Positions 32,103-42,166 of a stretch of 44,380 nt of DNA are shown piece after piece. This DNA is from a virus, in IMG/VR virus record IMGVR_UViG_3300033153_006491, positions 1 through 44,380 of that record. One strand, given 5' to 3'. Numbering within the stretch: the stretch's first letter is position 1; the number at the start of each line of letters is the position of its first letter. The notes below the pieces were generated by a model, which worked only from the letters and a program-made list of their open reading frames with translations, was not told the origin of the DNA and did not search any database. A program made the position numbers and the translations under genes.

Positions 32103-34186
32103 TGAGTGTATTAGCCCCAGTAATAGATCATCTTGATCTAGATACTAAACTTATCTATCTTCTATCGGGTGTTACTGAATACCATCCGGTAGAAGATATT
32201 TATGTTGAGGTCAGAAACCTCAGACGGACAGATGAATCGCTCCGTATTTTTGATGTCCCTGTTACTGCTGCCGGGGCGGTTCCTAAAGGAGGAGGTAAGT
32301 ATACTCCAAGGTACGCGATCTTTAACCATGGTTGGAAGGTCAGGCCTGAGGATGCTGACCATACTCTTTATGTCTCAGGTGAGCAGATCACTGATGATGG
32401 TCAGTCCGGGCCAGCTTGTATCGACACCACACTACTTACTTCCAGTATCATTATCCAGTATGAACCTCCTGCTGCTGAGATTATTCGCGATGAGGATTCT
32501 CTTCGAGCGATTAATCGTATGGCGTTCAATGATATGATCACCTATGATGCGGAGAATGGTTACTCAGGCACAGGGCTAGCTCCAAACGGTCATGAGATAG
32601 GAACTTCAGGGGCACCCTCGAATAATATTACAGATTTTTATAACATAGCAACTACCAATGGCTTTACTGTTGGCTCCATTCTTGGGGATCTTGACCTTAC
32701 TGAAGCGGCTCTCGTTGATGATATAGGGGATCCTATAGCCCTGCATGCTTTTACTTTTATTGGTGCCAGTAGGGACAGAACAACGATCTCCATTGAAGAT
32801 GCTCCTACGGTAGAGGATTGTTCTTATTATGAAGCTAAAGTAACAGGGACCTTGGATGGGCAATCTAAACTCATCCGGTGCCTGGTAGAAGATCTTAATT
32901 ATATAAATGGATCGGTGGAAGCATGCGTACTCTCGGGAACGGGGCAAATAACGTTGGGGGGCGGGGGAGTGTCGGAATTCCTCTCGTGCTACAGCGGAGT
33001 GCCAGGGGTAGGAACCCCAACAATCGACATGGGCGGGGCGGGGCAATCCCTGTCATTGAGGGATTACAACGGAGGCATCCTTCTCACAAACAAAACCGGC
33101 CCGGAAGCAATAAGCGTGGACTTAGGGGCAGGTCAGGTAAAACTTGATCTAGACGGAAGCTTTGGAACCGCAGGCCTTACTAACGGTACCATAGTTGTTC
33201 GTGGGGATGGCAAAGTCATCGATGCTACATCTGGAGCCTATCTTCCTTCCGGAACATATGGCGGCCTTACGCTTCTAAACGAAACTGTTGGTATTGACTC
33301 ATTTTCAGCCGGAAAATACAAAGGGGTGGTTTACCTCGATGTGGATTCTGGTTTTACTGGTGAGTCTGATCCATATGGTTTGATCCGATATCCCGTTGAT
33401 AACCTCGATGATGCTGTAATTATATCAGGGAAATACAACCTCAATGAATATCACTTTCACTCTTCCTTCACCTTACCCTCTGGGTATGACTTCGAGGGGT
33501 ATATAGTAACCTCACATAACCAACTCCTTACTTTTGAATCTGGCTCTTTAACTAACGGTATATCTGTTAAGTATGCCGGTGTCACCGGTATTGTAGAAGG
33601 TAGTCAGGAATATTATGATTGCGATCTTGTCGACCTTTCTGGAGTAGCAGGGCATGTCGAAGGATGTGTATTATCAGGGGATATTTACTTCTCTGGGGAA
33701 ACAATGCTTCGTAATTGTATCGTTATACCTACCAACCCTGCAACTTTACACCCTCAAGGTAATGATATCAGTATGCCGATTACCAAAGGCTACATCACAC
33801 TTTCAGATATCCCATCTGGCACTATTAACATATCACTCCGGGCCGGGTCATTAACGATTGATTCATCCTGTACCGGTGGAACCGTGATGGTGGATATTGT
33901 CGGAAATGGTGAAGTTATTGATAACAGCGGGGCCGGATGCACCGTCATCCTGAAAGAATTCACAAAAGAATCCATCACCACTGAAGTCTGGAGTGCCTCC
34001 GATGCAGTTACTCTTCTCTCTGATGTGTCTTTCGTTAAAGGGATTGAGGGAGGCCGCTGGGAAATAGTCAGCAATCAAATGATTTTTTATTCGGACGACA
34101 ACGTGACAGAAGTTGCCAGGTTTAATCTCTTTGACTCTTCCGGATCACCTTCAATGACAGACATCACAGAAAGAGTTAGGGTATGA
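32102..34186 (+). CDS. Virion protein with widely shared phage beta-solenoid module
   Basis: A 694-residue protein. Residues 1-130 form an N-terminal domain (tail anchoring by analogy). About 210-400 carry a solenoid-like series with SCYSGVPGVGTPTIDMGG, LRDYNGGILLTNKTG, VDLGAGQVKLDLDGS and GTIVVRGDGKV, which I recognise as a module exchanged among many phages. A second solenoid follows (about 475-640). The end, WEIVSNQMIFYSDDNVTEVA then RFNLFDSSGSP, is a common phage C-terminal motif. A GC-rich patch at about 32930-33130 covers the first module. It may be a receptor-binding or accessory fibre. Confidence 0.65.
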   Translation: MSVLAPVIDHLDLDTKLIYLLSGVTEYHPVEDIYVEVRNLRRTDESLRIFDVPVTAAGAVPKGGGKYTPRYAIFNHGWKVRPEDADHTLYVSGEQITDDGQSGPACIDTTLLTSSIIIQYEPPAAEIIRDEDSLRAINRMAFNDMITYDAENGYSGTGLAPNGHEIGTSGAPSNNITDFYNIATTNGFTVGSILGDLDLTEAALVDDIGDPIALHAFTFIGASRDRTTISIEDAPTVEDCSYYEAKVTGTLDGQSKLIRCLVEDLNYINGSVEACVLSGTGQITLGGGGVSEFLSCYSGVPGVGTPTIDMGGAGQSLSLRDYNGGILLTNKTGPEAISVDLGAGQVKLDLDGSFGTAGLTNGTIVVRGDGKVIDATSGAYLPSGTYGGLTLLNETVGIDSFSAGKYKGVVYLDVDSGFTGESDPYGLIRYPVDNLDDAVIISGKYNLNEYHFHSSFTLPSGYDFEGYIVTSHNQLLTFESGSLTNGISVKYAGVTGIVEGSQEYYDCDLVDLSGVAGHVEGCVLSGDIYFSGETMLRNCIVIPTNPATLHPQGNDISMPITKGYITLSDIPSGTINISLRAGSLTIDSSCTGGTVMVDIVGNGEVIDNSGAGCTVILKEFTKESITTEVWSASDAVTLLSDVSFVKGIEGGRWEIVSNQMIFYSDDNVTEVARFNLFDSSGSPSMTDITERVRV

Positions 34187-34359
34187 TTACCAGAGGGCTC
34201 GGAGAAAATTCTCGTTTAATTACAAGAGGCCTTGGATCTTTCATCTCAGTGGTGTATGATTTTATAACTGCTGTAAGGTCATTTGGTAGGAACTCCGTTA
34301 TCAGAGGATCTGCACCGTTCAAATCATCCACACAGAAGGTTAAACAATGGCTAAATTAG
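34183..34359 (+). CDS. Short phage protein with duplicated ITRGLG motif
   Basis: A 58-residue protein, MITRGLGENSRLITRGLGSF onward, with the ITRGLG motif twice in 18 residues and a Lys/Gln tail. Similar very short proteins occur after fibre or virion genes in other phages. It starts in an ATGA overlap with the preceding gene and overlaps the next gene by 13 bp, so it is well packed into the operon. Starts of the LamG genes further on (MKQIITGLG, MKHIITGLD) echo the motif. Confidence 0.7.
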   Translation: MITRGLGENSRLITRGLGSFISVVYDFITAVRSFGRNSVIRGSAPFKSSTQKVKQWLN

Positions 34360-34664
34360 TAAGCACCACCAAGCAACCGTATGAAGCTTACTTCATATTC
34401 GGAAACTTCGAAGATAATATGGTGGACGGGGAGACCATAACCTCAGCCACGACCACTGCCATGGATAAAGCCGGGACTGATGCAACTGCAGATGTCCTTG
34501 AATCCGGCTCCCAGCAGCTCCCAGTGAACGAACCCTTTCGAGTTTATATCCGTGTCCAGGCCGGAACCGTAGACCTCACTCCATACAAATTCACAATCAG
34601 ATGTTTGACTTCTACCGGGAACAAATGGGAAGTTGACGGGACAATTATCGTGAAGGAAACCTGA
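34347..34664 (+). CDS. Conserved small beta-rich phage protein
   Basis: A 105-residue protein: MAKLVSTTKQPYEAYFIFGN, then DGETITSATTTAMDKAGTDA and a closing TSTGNKWEVDGTIIVKET. This pattern recurs near tail accessory genes in many phages, possibly as a single immunoglobulin-like or fibre-cap domain. It is coupled to the next gene by TGATG. Confidence 0.65.
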   Translation: MAKLVSTTKQPYEAYFIFGNFEDNMVDGETITSATTTAMDKAGTDATADVLESGSQQLPVNEPFRVYIRVQAGTVDLTPYKFTIRCLTSTGNKWEVDGTIIVKET

Positions 34665-35266
34665 TGTATCTTACTGTTGATGATCAAGGGACTTATGTAA
34701 ACGTCTATTGTGATGGCTATGTATTGAAGATCGGGGATTACCTTCCTGGTATTTATAACAATTCCTTGGTTAGATTAGCATATCTTAACAAGACTACAGA
34801 CTTCAACATAGCTTCCACTTTGTACAGGCTTACATATGATCCGGATATAACTTTCACAGTTCATGTAAGCTCCTCTTCTTATGTATATGTCTCAGTCACA
34901 GGTAATTTATGTACTGTAGGAGGCACACCACTTACTAATTCTAAATCCTTCACAGAGCATTACCATATTTATTCAGATAGATTTGTCTGCAAGACTGTAT
35001 GGGAGACAGAGACAGGGGATATCACTTTGTCTTCCAAATCGTGGCCTTTGAGGATAGAGTGGGCAGCTGGTAACCTTACGAATGAGGACTCTATCAATGA
35101 GGATACTGGTTCAGAAGTAACCGGACAGACAGGAGACATGTCCTCGGCTACATACATGGGAATCACCTCAGATGAGATAACGAACCAATTCATAGCTATG
35201 CACAGTACTGGAGAAGGCGATATACCAGTAAAGAACATGTTCAATATCATCAATCAAATGATGTAA
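34664..35266 (+). CDS. LamG-type virion protein 1, N-terminal part, ended by in-frame TAA
   Basis: A 200-residue beta-rich domain, MYLTVDDQGTYVNVYCDGYV onward, homologous to residues about 30-235 of the two LamG proteins downstream (HLTVDEQATYVAIQCDGYVL in the third). It ends at TAA 35264-35266. The same frame stays open after that stop and continues the paralogous sequence without shift, so this looks like the first fifth of a 998-codon gene broken by one nonsense codon. It lacks the MKxIITGL leader of its paralogs. Confidence 0.75.
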   Translation: MYLTVDDQGTYVNVYCDGYVLKIGDYLPGIYNNSLVRLAYLNKTTDFNIASTLYRLTYDPDITFTVHVSSSSYVYVSVTGNLCTVGGTPLTNSKSFTEHYHIYSDRFVCKTVWETETGDITLSSKSWPLRIEWAAGNLTNEDSINEDTGSEVTGQTGDMSSATYMGITSDEITNQFIAMHSTGEGDIPVKNMFNIINQMM

Positions 35267-35284
35267 TACCTGCCAAGTGATGTT

Positions 35285-37660
35285 GTGAGTATAGGTTCTC
35301 ATGAAGTTACAGCTATGTTCGTCATAGATTCTACGGAGAGAACCTTTGGTGCCCAAAAGCACAACTCTACAGACCGTCTTCTGATGGGAGAGCAATACCA
35401 TGATATATCTTCTAACCTTACCCTCCCGGATATCAATATAGGTTCTGCCGTTACTGATTTAAACATCCCTTCGAATGATTTTGGTAAGCCTGGAGTCGGG
35501 AGAGAGTTGATTACAGATCACCCTTTAGCAGATGGTCTGGTTGGTGCCTGGCTTCTTAATGAGGGAAGTGGAACCGCTGGTGATTCAGCGGGCAGTAATG
35601 ACGGTACTTTATCCGGTGCTACTTGGACTGCAGAGGGAGTTGACTTCCCTGACGGCAGTACTACTGACAAGATTTCCTGTGGTGCAGATGACTCCTTAAA
35701 CTTCTCTGGGAACCTCACTTTATTTTCAGTTGTTAATATGTCTGCCACAGCACACTTCGGCACCGTGGCTGCTAGATCTGATGCGGGCATCTTGTTCACT
35801 GAAGGAGACTATGGATATGCACTCTTGTTACGGGACATTTCCACCAACTTATATATGTACGTTAATATAGCTGATGGTACTAATTATGATCAGACAGGAA
35901 CACAGATAACTGATATCAGAGATGGAGATTATCACTCAGTAGCCATGGTAAGAGATGGCGATGATATTAATGGTTACGTAGATAGTATTAATGAGGTTAT
36001 CAGGGATGGGTCAGGTATAGGGGATATATCAGTAGTTGGGCAACCATTTCAGATTGGTAATGATGATGACAATGATCACGCATTCAAAGGAGACATCAAA
36101 GTAGTCTACGCTTTTAATCGCGCCCTCTCACCCCAAGAAATAGCCTCCCTGCATGCTGACCCTTACCAAATGTTTCGTCATGGCATGGCTTCAGACGGAG
36201 CATACCATATCGATTCCTCATCCTCTGCCACCGAGCTTGAGTTCAACCAAGATGAGATCAACCCTGTTGCTGTTATTCATGAGGCTAGTGTCCAGGCCGG
36301 AGATAATACTGAACACTTAATCGGTCATTGGAAGTGTGATGATAATGCTGATGATACAGTAGTTGTAGATGATACTGGGAATTTTACTTCTGTATCTTCT
36401 ACTAATACTGATACTTATGATTCTGCCGATTCAGTTAGAGGGGGTTCTCTTTATCTAAATCCCTCTTCAGGAGGTAGTAGTAATGGGGACTATATAGATT
36501 TAGGTGTTTATGATATTTCTAATTGGATGGATAGTTTTACCATATCTTTAGAAGTTAAGGCTGAAGGAGCATTCGATGCTTCTAATTCTAATACCATATT
36601 CGATTTATTCTACTCTAATACAGATAGACTTAGTTGTAGTTATGATGGATATGAGAATGCATTTACTTTATTAAATGATTTAACTGATGCCAGTGTCGTC
36701 ACGGTTATCTCGGAAGTTTACTCATCTGATGAAGAACTTCACGAGTGGAGAAAAATAACCATAAGCGTAGATTTGCAGAACGATAAAATTATCTGCAAAG
36801 TAGATAATACACTTACAGTCATAAACGTCACTGAAAGCTGGGGAGCTATCCCTGTTGGTTTTTATATAGGACAAAATAATACAACTATACGAAACTTTAA
36901 AGGTAAGATTGACAGCATAAAACTTTACGATAGCTGCATACTCCCTTACGGATCCTTTATACCATCAAATGTAACCCACTATTCGAACGTTCATTCTGAC
37001 ATCTCGCTCTACGTTAAGGGGGACGAAACTGTATCTCCTACTTTAGGCACTGAGGATTTAGTCCTTACTGACATAATGTACACAGCAGATGTGATGGGTA
37101 ATCGACTTGGGGCTTTTAGGATAGATCTAAGTACCTCGGTATTAGAAATAGGCTCTAACGATATAGACTACTCTGTTGGTTGTATAGGTTTGTGGATCAA
37201 AACCCCATCATCATCTACTAGTAATGCGTGTATCGTAGAACACTCTACTGATTACACCGCTTTTTCTGTCTATAAGAATACACCCACTTCTCTGCGTTAT
37301 AGATATGGAGGCGTTTCTACCGATCTCACAGTCACTGACTTCTGGGATGATAGATGGCATTACATATCAATACATTTCGATTCAGTAAATAACCAGAGGT
37401 GGGTAGTTATAGATGGTATAAAGTCTGCTGTGAACACTACGGCTATTACTGCCCCATCCTCAGCATCTCTATTGGTGGGTACCGGGAATTCTTCTCAGGA
37501 AATGATAGGATCAATATGCAATATAACTATCACCAACAACCCCCACACTCCTCAAATCCCATTCGTCTTAGGGCACGGCCCTATTTACGTACCGGACATC
37601 ACAAAAGATGGACGAGTACTCCGACCAGGAACTGATTATCAAACGGTGAGTTCAATATGA
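35285..37660 (+). CDS. LamG-type virion protein 1, C-terminal part with three LamG domains
   Basis: Continuation of the previous frame after TAA 35264-35266; the first usable start is GTG 35285, with no clear ribosome-binding site. Paralog alignment shows that coding homology begins right at the stop (YLPSDVV before the GTG). Three LamG (concanavalin A-like) domains begin near DGLVGAWLLNEGSG, EHLIGHWKCDD and SDISLYVKGDE, each closing with strands of the type YIGQNNTTIRNFKGKIDSIK. The end, PFVLGHGPIYVPDITKDGRV, recurs in paralog 2. LamG domains bind glycans or protein ligands, so adsorption is a likely role. Its stop overlaps the next ATG. Confidence 0.75.
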   Translation: MSIGSHEVTAMFVIDSTERTFGAQKHNSTDRLLMGEQYHDISSNLTLPDINIGSAVTDLNIPSNDFGKPGVGRELITDHPLADGLVGAWLLNEGSGTAGDSAGSNDGTLSGATWTAEGVDFPDGSTTDKISCGADDSLNFSGNLTLFSVVNMSATAHFGTVAARSDAGILFTEGDYGYALLLRDISTNLYMYVNIADGTNYDQTGTQITDIRDGDYHSVAMVRDGDDINGYVDSINEVIRDGSGIGDISVVGQPFQIGNDDDNDHAFKGDIKVVYAFNRALSPQEIASLHADPYQMFRHGMASDGAYHIDSSSSATELEFNQDEINPVAVIHEASVQAGDNTEHLIGHWKCDDNADDTVVVDDTGNFTSVSSTNTDTYDSADSVRGGSLYLNPSSGGSSNGDYIDLGVYDISNWMDSFTISLEVKAEGAFDASNSNTIFDLFYSNTDRLSCSYDGYENAFTLLNDLTDASVVTVISEVYSSDEELHEWRKITISVDLQNDKIICKVDNTLTVINVTESWGAIPVGFYIGQNNTTIRNFKGKIDSIKLYDSCILPYGSFIPSNVTHYSNVHSDISLYVKGDETVSPTLGTEDLVLTDIMYTADVMGNRLGAFRIDLSTSVLEIGSNDIDYSVGCIGLWIKTPSSSTSNACIVEHSTDYTAFSVYKNTPTSLRYRYGGVSTDLTVTDFWDDRWHYISIHFDSVNNQRWVVIDGIKSAVNTTAITAPSSASLLVGTGNSSQEMIGSICNITITNNPHTPQIPFVLGHGPIYVPDITKDGRVLRPGTDYQTVSSI

Positions 37661-37679
37661 AGCAGATAATTACAGGACT
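37645..37679 (+). repeat. Gene-junction repeat between LamG genes, copy 1
   Basis: Thirty-five bases spanning the stop/start overlap; 33 match the sequence at 42132-42166. The junctions themselves are therefore part of the duplicated unit. Confidence 0.85.
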
Positions 37680-40600
37680 CGGTCCCGTTGATAGCGGTTC
37701 TAGTTTAGTCACTGGTGACGCTCAGTATGATGAGGGTAGGCATTATCTTACTGTAGAAGAAGGTTCACCTTATACTTACATTTACTGTGACGGGTATACC
37801 ATAAGATTTAACACTACCGATTCAAGTTCCTCATCGTATGGAGAAATATTAGATTCAACCGATACAATCATGATGTGGCTCCGTTCTGATATTATATCAT
37901 CCGGGACAACTTATTTATTTGGAGAAGAGGGGTTTCAAACAAAGGCAGTTACAGTTGTTTCTTCGTTACCTTCCAGGGTGGTCGTAGATATAAAAGGTGT
38001 GCATCAAACATCTTCAGCAGGACTGCCTAATGAATCCTCCTTTACTATAAGATTCCACATCTACGCAAGCTGGTTTACCGCTGAAGCAATATTGATAGCA
38101 GAAAGTACTGGTGTTATTGTAGGCCCATCTGACTCAGAGCATCTCTTGTACTTCGATAGTGCTCCAGGTCTTACTAATGCTGTGTCTATAAATGAATCAA
38201 GTGGGGTAGAGGTAGATCCTGGAAATTATACCCATGTAACTGGAAACTACATCGGTTGTACTGCTGACCAGATGAATATATTTGGTGTCCCTTTGTTCTC
38301 TACTGATCTTGCGCTTATGTATAACAGGGAATCTGGAGCTTTTAGTTATGCATGGGATGAAATGACGTTAACAGCAGGAACGCACCGTCTTGGGATGTTG
38401 ATTAACATAGACTCCAGAGACCGCCTCTACGGTATGAAGAAGTACACCGTCACTGACCGCCTCCTGATGGGTAAGCAATACCATGACATCCCTGCAAGGA
38501 GTAATCTCCCAAATGTTGATATAGGCTCTGCTGTTACTGATCTGAATATCCCTAGTACTGACTTCGGTAAACCTGGATTCGGGAGAGAGTTGATCACAGA
38601 TCATCCTCTTGCTGAAGGGCTTGTCGGTGCTTGGTTGATGAACGAAGGTTCCGGTACTAATGTAGCTGATAGCTTAGGGGATAACGACCTTACCCTTACC
38701 GGAGCAACTTTCGGTGGTATGGGTTTAGTCTTCGATGGTGCTGATAACGAAGCAAGAAGTACAACGTTCTCAATTGACGGGGATACAGATAGAACTATTG
38801 TAGGGCAATTTGAAGTGGGAAATACAACTCAAGATCATCTTATATGTGGTCAGTGGGCTGGAGGGGATGGGGAGTGGCTACTACAATTTGATAATGTGTC
38901 CTTTCAATCTGCTAATACGGATATTTTACTATATGCTCAACAGATCCCCACAGCAGACACTACTTGGCCTACTGTGGAGACCGATTCTTTGGACGTCGAT
39001 ACTACATACAGATATGCAGTAGTTCATGATATAGGGAGTGAGTTAAAGATCTATATTGATGGGGTGGAGGCTACTAATAATGTGTACAATGAGGCCAACA
39101 CTACTTCTGGAAATCCCAACCGAGATTTTACTGTAGGGGAAGGGGCAGGAGACACAAAAGACATGCTTGGAGAACAAGCATTCCTGTATATCTACAATCG
39201 TGTCCTCTCAGCAAAAGAAATAGCCTCACTCCACAACGACCCCTACCAAATGTTCCGGCACGGTGTAGCTACAGATGGTGCCCAGCACATCGAACCTTAC
39301 GTTGATGAACTTCAGTATGCTACTGTCAAGACAACTGGTGATGTGGAGCATTTGATTGGTTATTGGACCTGCGATGACAATGCCGCTGACACTACTGTTA
39401 CTGACATCTTTGGAGGTAATGATGGTACTTTGACAGGGGGTTCGAATACTGCTGATTTATCAACGTTAGATTCTATTCGTGGTAGATCCATACTTCTTGA
39501 TGGTACTGATGATTTTATCGATCTGTCTTCTGCCTTAGCTGGTGTCTCTGATCTTAACAAGTTTACGATTGCTTTAAAGTTCAAGCCTAACTTCACATAT
39601 GATGTCGGATCCGATCAGTACATTATAAGCTGGAGGTATGATGTAAATGATACTGGATATTTTAGGTATAGAGCTAATGGTGATGTTTTTAATGCTGTGA
39701 ACTTTGTTGATAGTCCTACATTCAACCAAAGTGCAGAATCTGAAGTATATACTTCTAACATACAGCTTCAGCAATGGCATACTGTATTACTCTCCTTTGA
39801 TCTTCCTAATAAATTAGTTACCATAGAGTTCAATGGTACTATTATACAATTTGTACAGTTAAATCCTAGTTGGGGTAATGATATAAGTGACCTCTATATC
39901 GGTTCTTTTGTCGGCACAGAATGTTCTATATATGTAGACGAGGTAAAACTCTACAACAACCCAATCCTCCCTTACGGAACTTTCATACCAAGCAACCTTT
40001 CTTCGTACACTGATGCTGATCCGGATATCCTGTTTCATTGGAACTGTGAATCTCTTGATACTCAGATAAGCGGAAAGACCATGACCTTGAATGGCTCTGC
40101 TAATCTATCAGCTTCTGCAGCAATAGCGGGAGCGTTAGGATTAGATACAGTCTCTACTTGGGAAGATTATGCTTCTGTTCCTGTAGCTTCAAGTGACATA
40201 TTTAATCCTAAGAAAGGATCTATCTCAATATGGGTTAATACCCAGGCAAGTGCTAATTCTTCATTCTTCAGCTTTGGTGATGCTGATAATAATATTTCTA
40301 TCAGTAACAACTTATCAAAGTTTAGAGTTACATACCGTTCTCAAGCTGTAAGTGCTACTATCTCTACCGTTGAAGACATCACAGAGGGTGGTTGGCATCA
40401 TGTGAGAGTAACCTTTGACGATTCAGATAAATTACATTTACTCATCGATGATGTAGAGACAGGAACTGGTGCCACGATAGTAAACACTTGGGCAGGTATA
40501 ACTACAGGGACTTTATATATAGGATCTAACTATGTAGGCGGTGCTGGACTTGATTGTTATGTAGATGAGATAACAATCACCAACAATCCAGACACTCCTC

Positions 40601-42147
40601 AGCATGCCTTCATCCCGGGAGTAGGAGGTACTTATAAGACCGCACCAAGCGGTGAGATCAAGTTAGACATTAATCAAGACAGTATCAACTCAGCAGTAGT
40701 AGTCCACGAAGAAGGTGTAAGGACTGGGATTACTGGTGCTGAAGAAGAGCACTTGATTGGGTACTGGAAGTGCAATGACAATGCTGGAGATACTGCGGTT
40801 GTTGACCAGCTCCGTAACTTCCCGGATGGCGTAGTCCAGGGTGGGAAGAACACTGAGGACATGACCACCAGTGATTCAGGTCGAGATTCTGCTCTAGAAT
40901 TTGATGGTATTAACGATTACATAAATATACCAATGCCTACCTCCGGTGAATTTGATCCTGTTAATTGGAAGGATGGGTTTACTGTATCAGCTAGGTATAA
41001 ACCATTATGGGAGTATGATAACTCAGTCAATCTGGGAGTAGTGTCTATATACTCAGCAGCTACTTCTTTCATTAGGTTAGATTGGTACCCTACTTCCGAT
41101 AAACACCAGATAATACATAACCTGAATAATACAGGGTCTATATACCTTAGAGATGCAGACGGTGTTATGGATTCAAATATTAAGCTACAGCAATACATCA
41201 CAGTAATAGTATCTGTAGATTTGGTCAGTAATAGAATCGTAGCCTCGTTTGATGGGAGAATAGCAGTAGGTACAATTACTACAGAATGGTCAGGGGATCC
41301 CGTCTATCTTGTTATAGGCGCTGGCCGAAGTACTGGTACATACCCTGCTGAAGTAATTGTAGATGAAGTACGGCTCTACAACAAACCTATCCTCCCTTAC
41401 GGTTCCTTCATTCCTGTTAACCATGGCTACGCCAACGCTCATTCTGATATCCTATTTCATTGGGATTGTGAATCTCTTGATACCCAGATCCCTGCTGACG
41501 GTTTGATGACAGTAGAAGCTATAGGGAGCATTATAGATAATACCGTTTCTGTGTCAGGGAAGAATTCCTTATTCACCGATGCTGGAGAAAAAGGAGCTTA
41601 CATAGAGGTTATTGATAATGATCTCTGTGATTTTACTAAAGGTACCATAGGTTTTTGGGTATACCCAGACACTCCTAATACTAGTAAATTCTTTTTTAAG
41701 ATATATGATGATGAAGAGAATTTTATTGGACTACAGACTAATTGGGATGATGAAACTGAAGTACGAATATATACCCGTTTAGGAGATACTGCTAACCAAC
41801 AAATACTGACATCCCACTTACCAGACCTTACATGGAGTTACGTTGTTGTGCAGTGGGATGTTCTTGAGAAATTTCAGAGAGTTTACTTAAACGGAGAGTT
41901 AGTAGGAGATGAAACTTTATCCGGTACTTGGGCTGGAGATGGTAATGGTTTTATCCATCTAGGTAATGATGAAGGTTATGGAGGCCCAGCAAGTGCTTGG
42001 TTCGACAACTTCACAATCACCAACAACCCCCACACCCCTCAAGTTCCATTTGTAATAGGTAAAGGCCCGATTCACACCCCACTGATATCCAAACGAGGAA
42101 GGCTGTTACGAGCTGGTACTGACTACAATATGGTGAGTTCAATATGA
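37657..42147 (+). CDS. LamG-type virion protein 2 with five LamG domains
   Basis: A 1496-residue paralog of the preceding and following genes. Residues 1-260 are an N-terminal beta domain (start MKQIITGLGPVDSG), then a linker TDRLLMGKQYHD ... DFGKPGFGRELITDHPLAEG (about 266-321) shared by all three. LamG domains begin near 321, 564, 789, 1030 and 1262. Domains 2-3 and 4-5 form a duplicated pair (EHLIGYW- then DILFHW-types), which accounts for the extra length over paralog 1. No catalytic residues of glycosidases are evident. A large adsorption or surface-decorating role is likely. Confidence 0.85.
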   Translation: MKQIITGLGPVDSGSSLVTGDAQYDEGRHYLTVEEGSPYTYIYCDGYTIRFNTTDSSSSSYGEILDSTDTIMMWLRSDIISSGTTYLFGEEGFQTKAVTVVSSLPSRVVVDIKGVHQTSSAGLPNESSFTIRFHIYASWFTAEAILIAESTGVIVGPSDSEHLLYFDSAPGLTNAVSINESSGVEVDPGNYTHVTGNYIGCTADQMNIFGVPLFSTDLALMYNRESGAFSYAWDEMTLTAGTHRLGMLINIDSRDRLYGMKKYTVTDRLLMGKQYHDIPARSNLPNVDIGSAVTDLNIPSTDFGKPGFGRELITDHPLAEGLVGAWLMNEGSGTNVADSLGDNDLTLTGATFGGMGLVFDGADNEARSTTFSIDGDTDRTIVGQFEVGNTTQDHLICGQWAGGDGEWLLQFDNVSFQSANTDILLYAQQIPTADTTWPTVETDSLDVDTTYRYAVVHDIGSELKIYIDGVEATNNVYNEANTTSGNPNRDFTVGEGAGDTKDMLGEQAFLYIYNRVLSAKEIASLHNDPYQMFRHGVATDGAQHIEPYVDELQYATVKTTGDVEHLIGYWTCDDNAADTTVTDIFGGNDGTLTGGSNTADLSTLDSIRGRSILLDGTDDFIDLSSALAGVSDLNKFTIALKFKPNFTYDVGSDQYIISWRYDVNDTGYFRYRANGDVFNAVNFVDSPTFNQSAESEVYTSNIQLQQWHTVLLSFDLPNKLVTIEFNGTIIQFVQLNPSWGNDISDLYIGSFVGTECSIYVDEVKLYNNPILPYGTFIPSNLSSYTDADPDILFHWNCESLDTQISGKTMTLNGSANLSASAAIAGALGLDTVSTWEDYASVPVASSDIFNPKKGSISIWVNTQASANSSFFSFGDADNNISISNNLSKFRVTYRSQAVSATISTVEDITEGGWHHVRVTFDDSDKLHLLIDDVETGTGATIVNTWAGITTGTLYIGSNYVGGAGLDCYVDEITITNNPDTPQHAFIPGVGGTYKTAPSGEIKLDINQDSINSAVVVHEEGVRTGITGAEEEHLIGYWKCNDNAGDTAVVDQLRNFPDGVVQGGKNTEDMTTSDSGRDSALEFDGINDYINIPMPTSGEFDPVNWKDGFTVSARYKPLWEYDNSVNLGVVSIYSAATSFIRLDWYPTSDKHQIIHNLNNTGSIYLRDADGVMDSNIKLQQYITVIVSVDLVSNRIVASFDGRIAVGTITTEWSGDPVYLVIGAGRSTGTYPAEVIVDEVRLYNKPILPYGSFIPVNHGYANAHSDILFHWDCESLDTQIPADGLMTVEAIGSIIDNTVSVSGKNSLFTDAGEKGAYIEVIDNDLCDFTKGTIGFWVYPDTPNTSKFFFKIYDDEENFIGLQTNWDDETEVRIYTRLGDTANQQILTSHLPDLTWSYVVVQWDVLEKFQRVYLNGELVGDETLSGTWAGDGNGFIHLGNDEGYGGPASAWFDNFTITNNPHTPQVPFVIGKGPIHTPLISKRGRLLRAGTDYNMVSSI

Positions 42148-42166
42148 AACATATAATTACAGGACT
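42132..42166 (+). repeat. Gene-junction repeat between LamG genes, copy 2
   Basis: Matches 37645-37679 at 33 of 35 positions. It marks the boundary of a duplicated gene unit. Confidence 0.85.

Noticed and set aside
34664-37660. Genome-wide recoding of TAA as a sense codon
   Set aside because: Many genes in the window end in TAA at natural family lengths, so a single internal TAA is better explained by mutation, local recoding or error.
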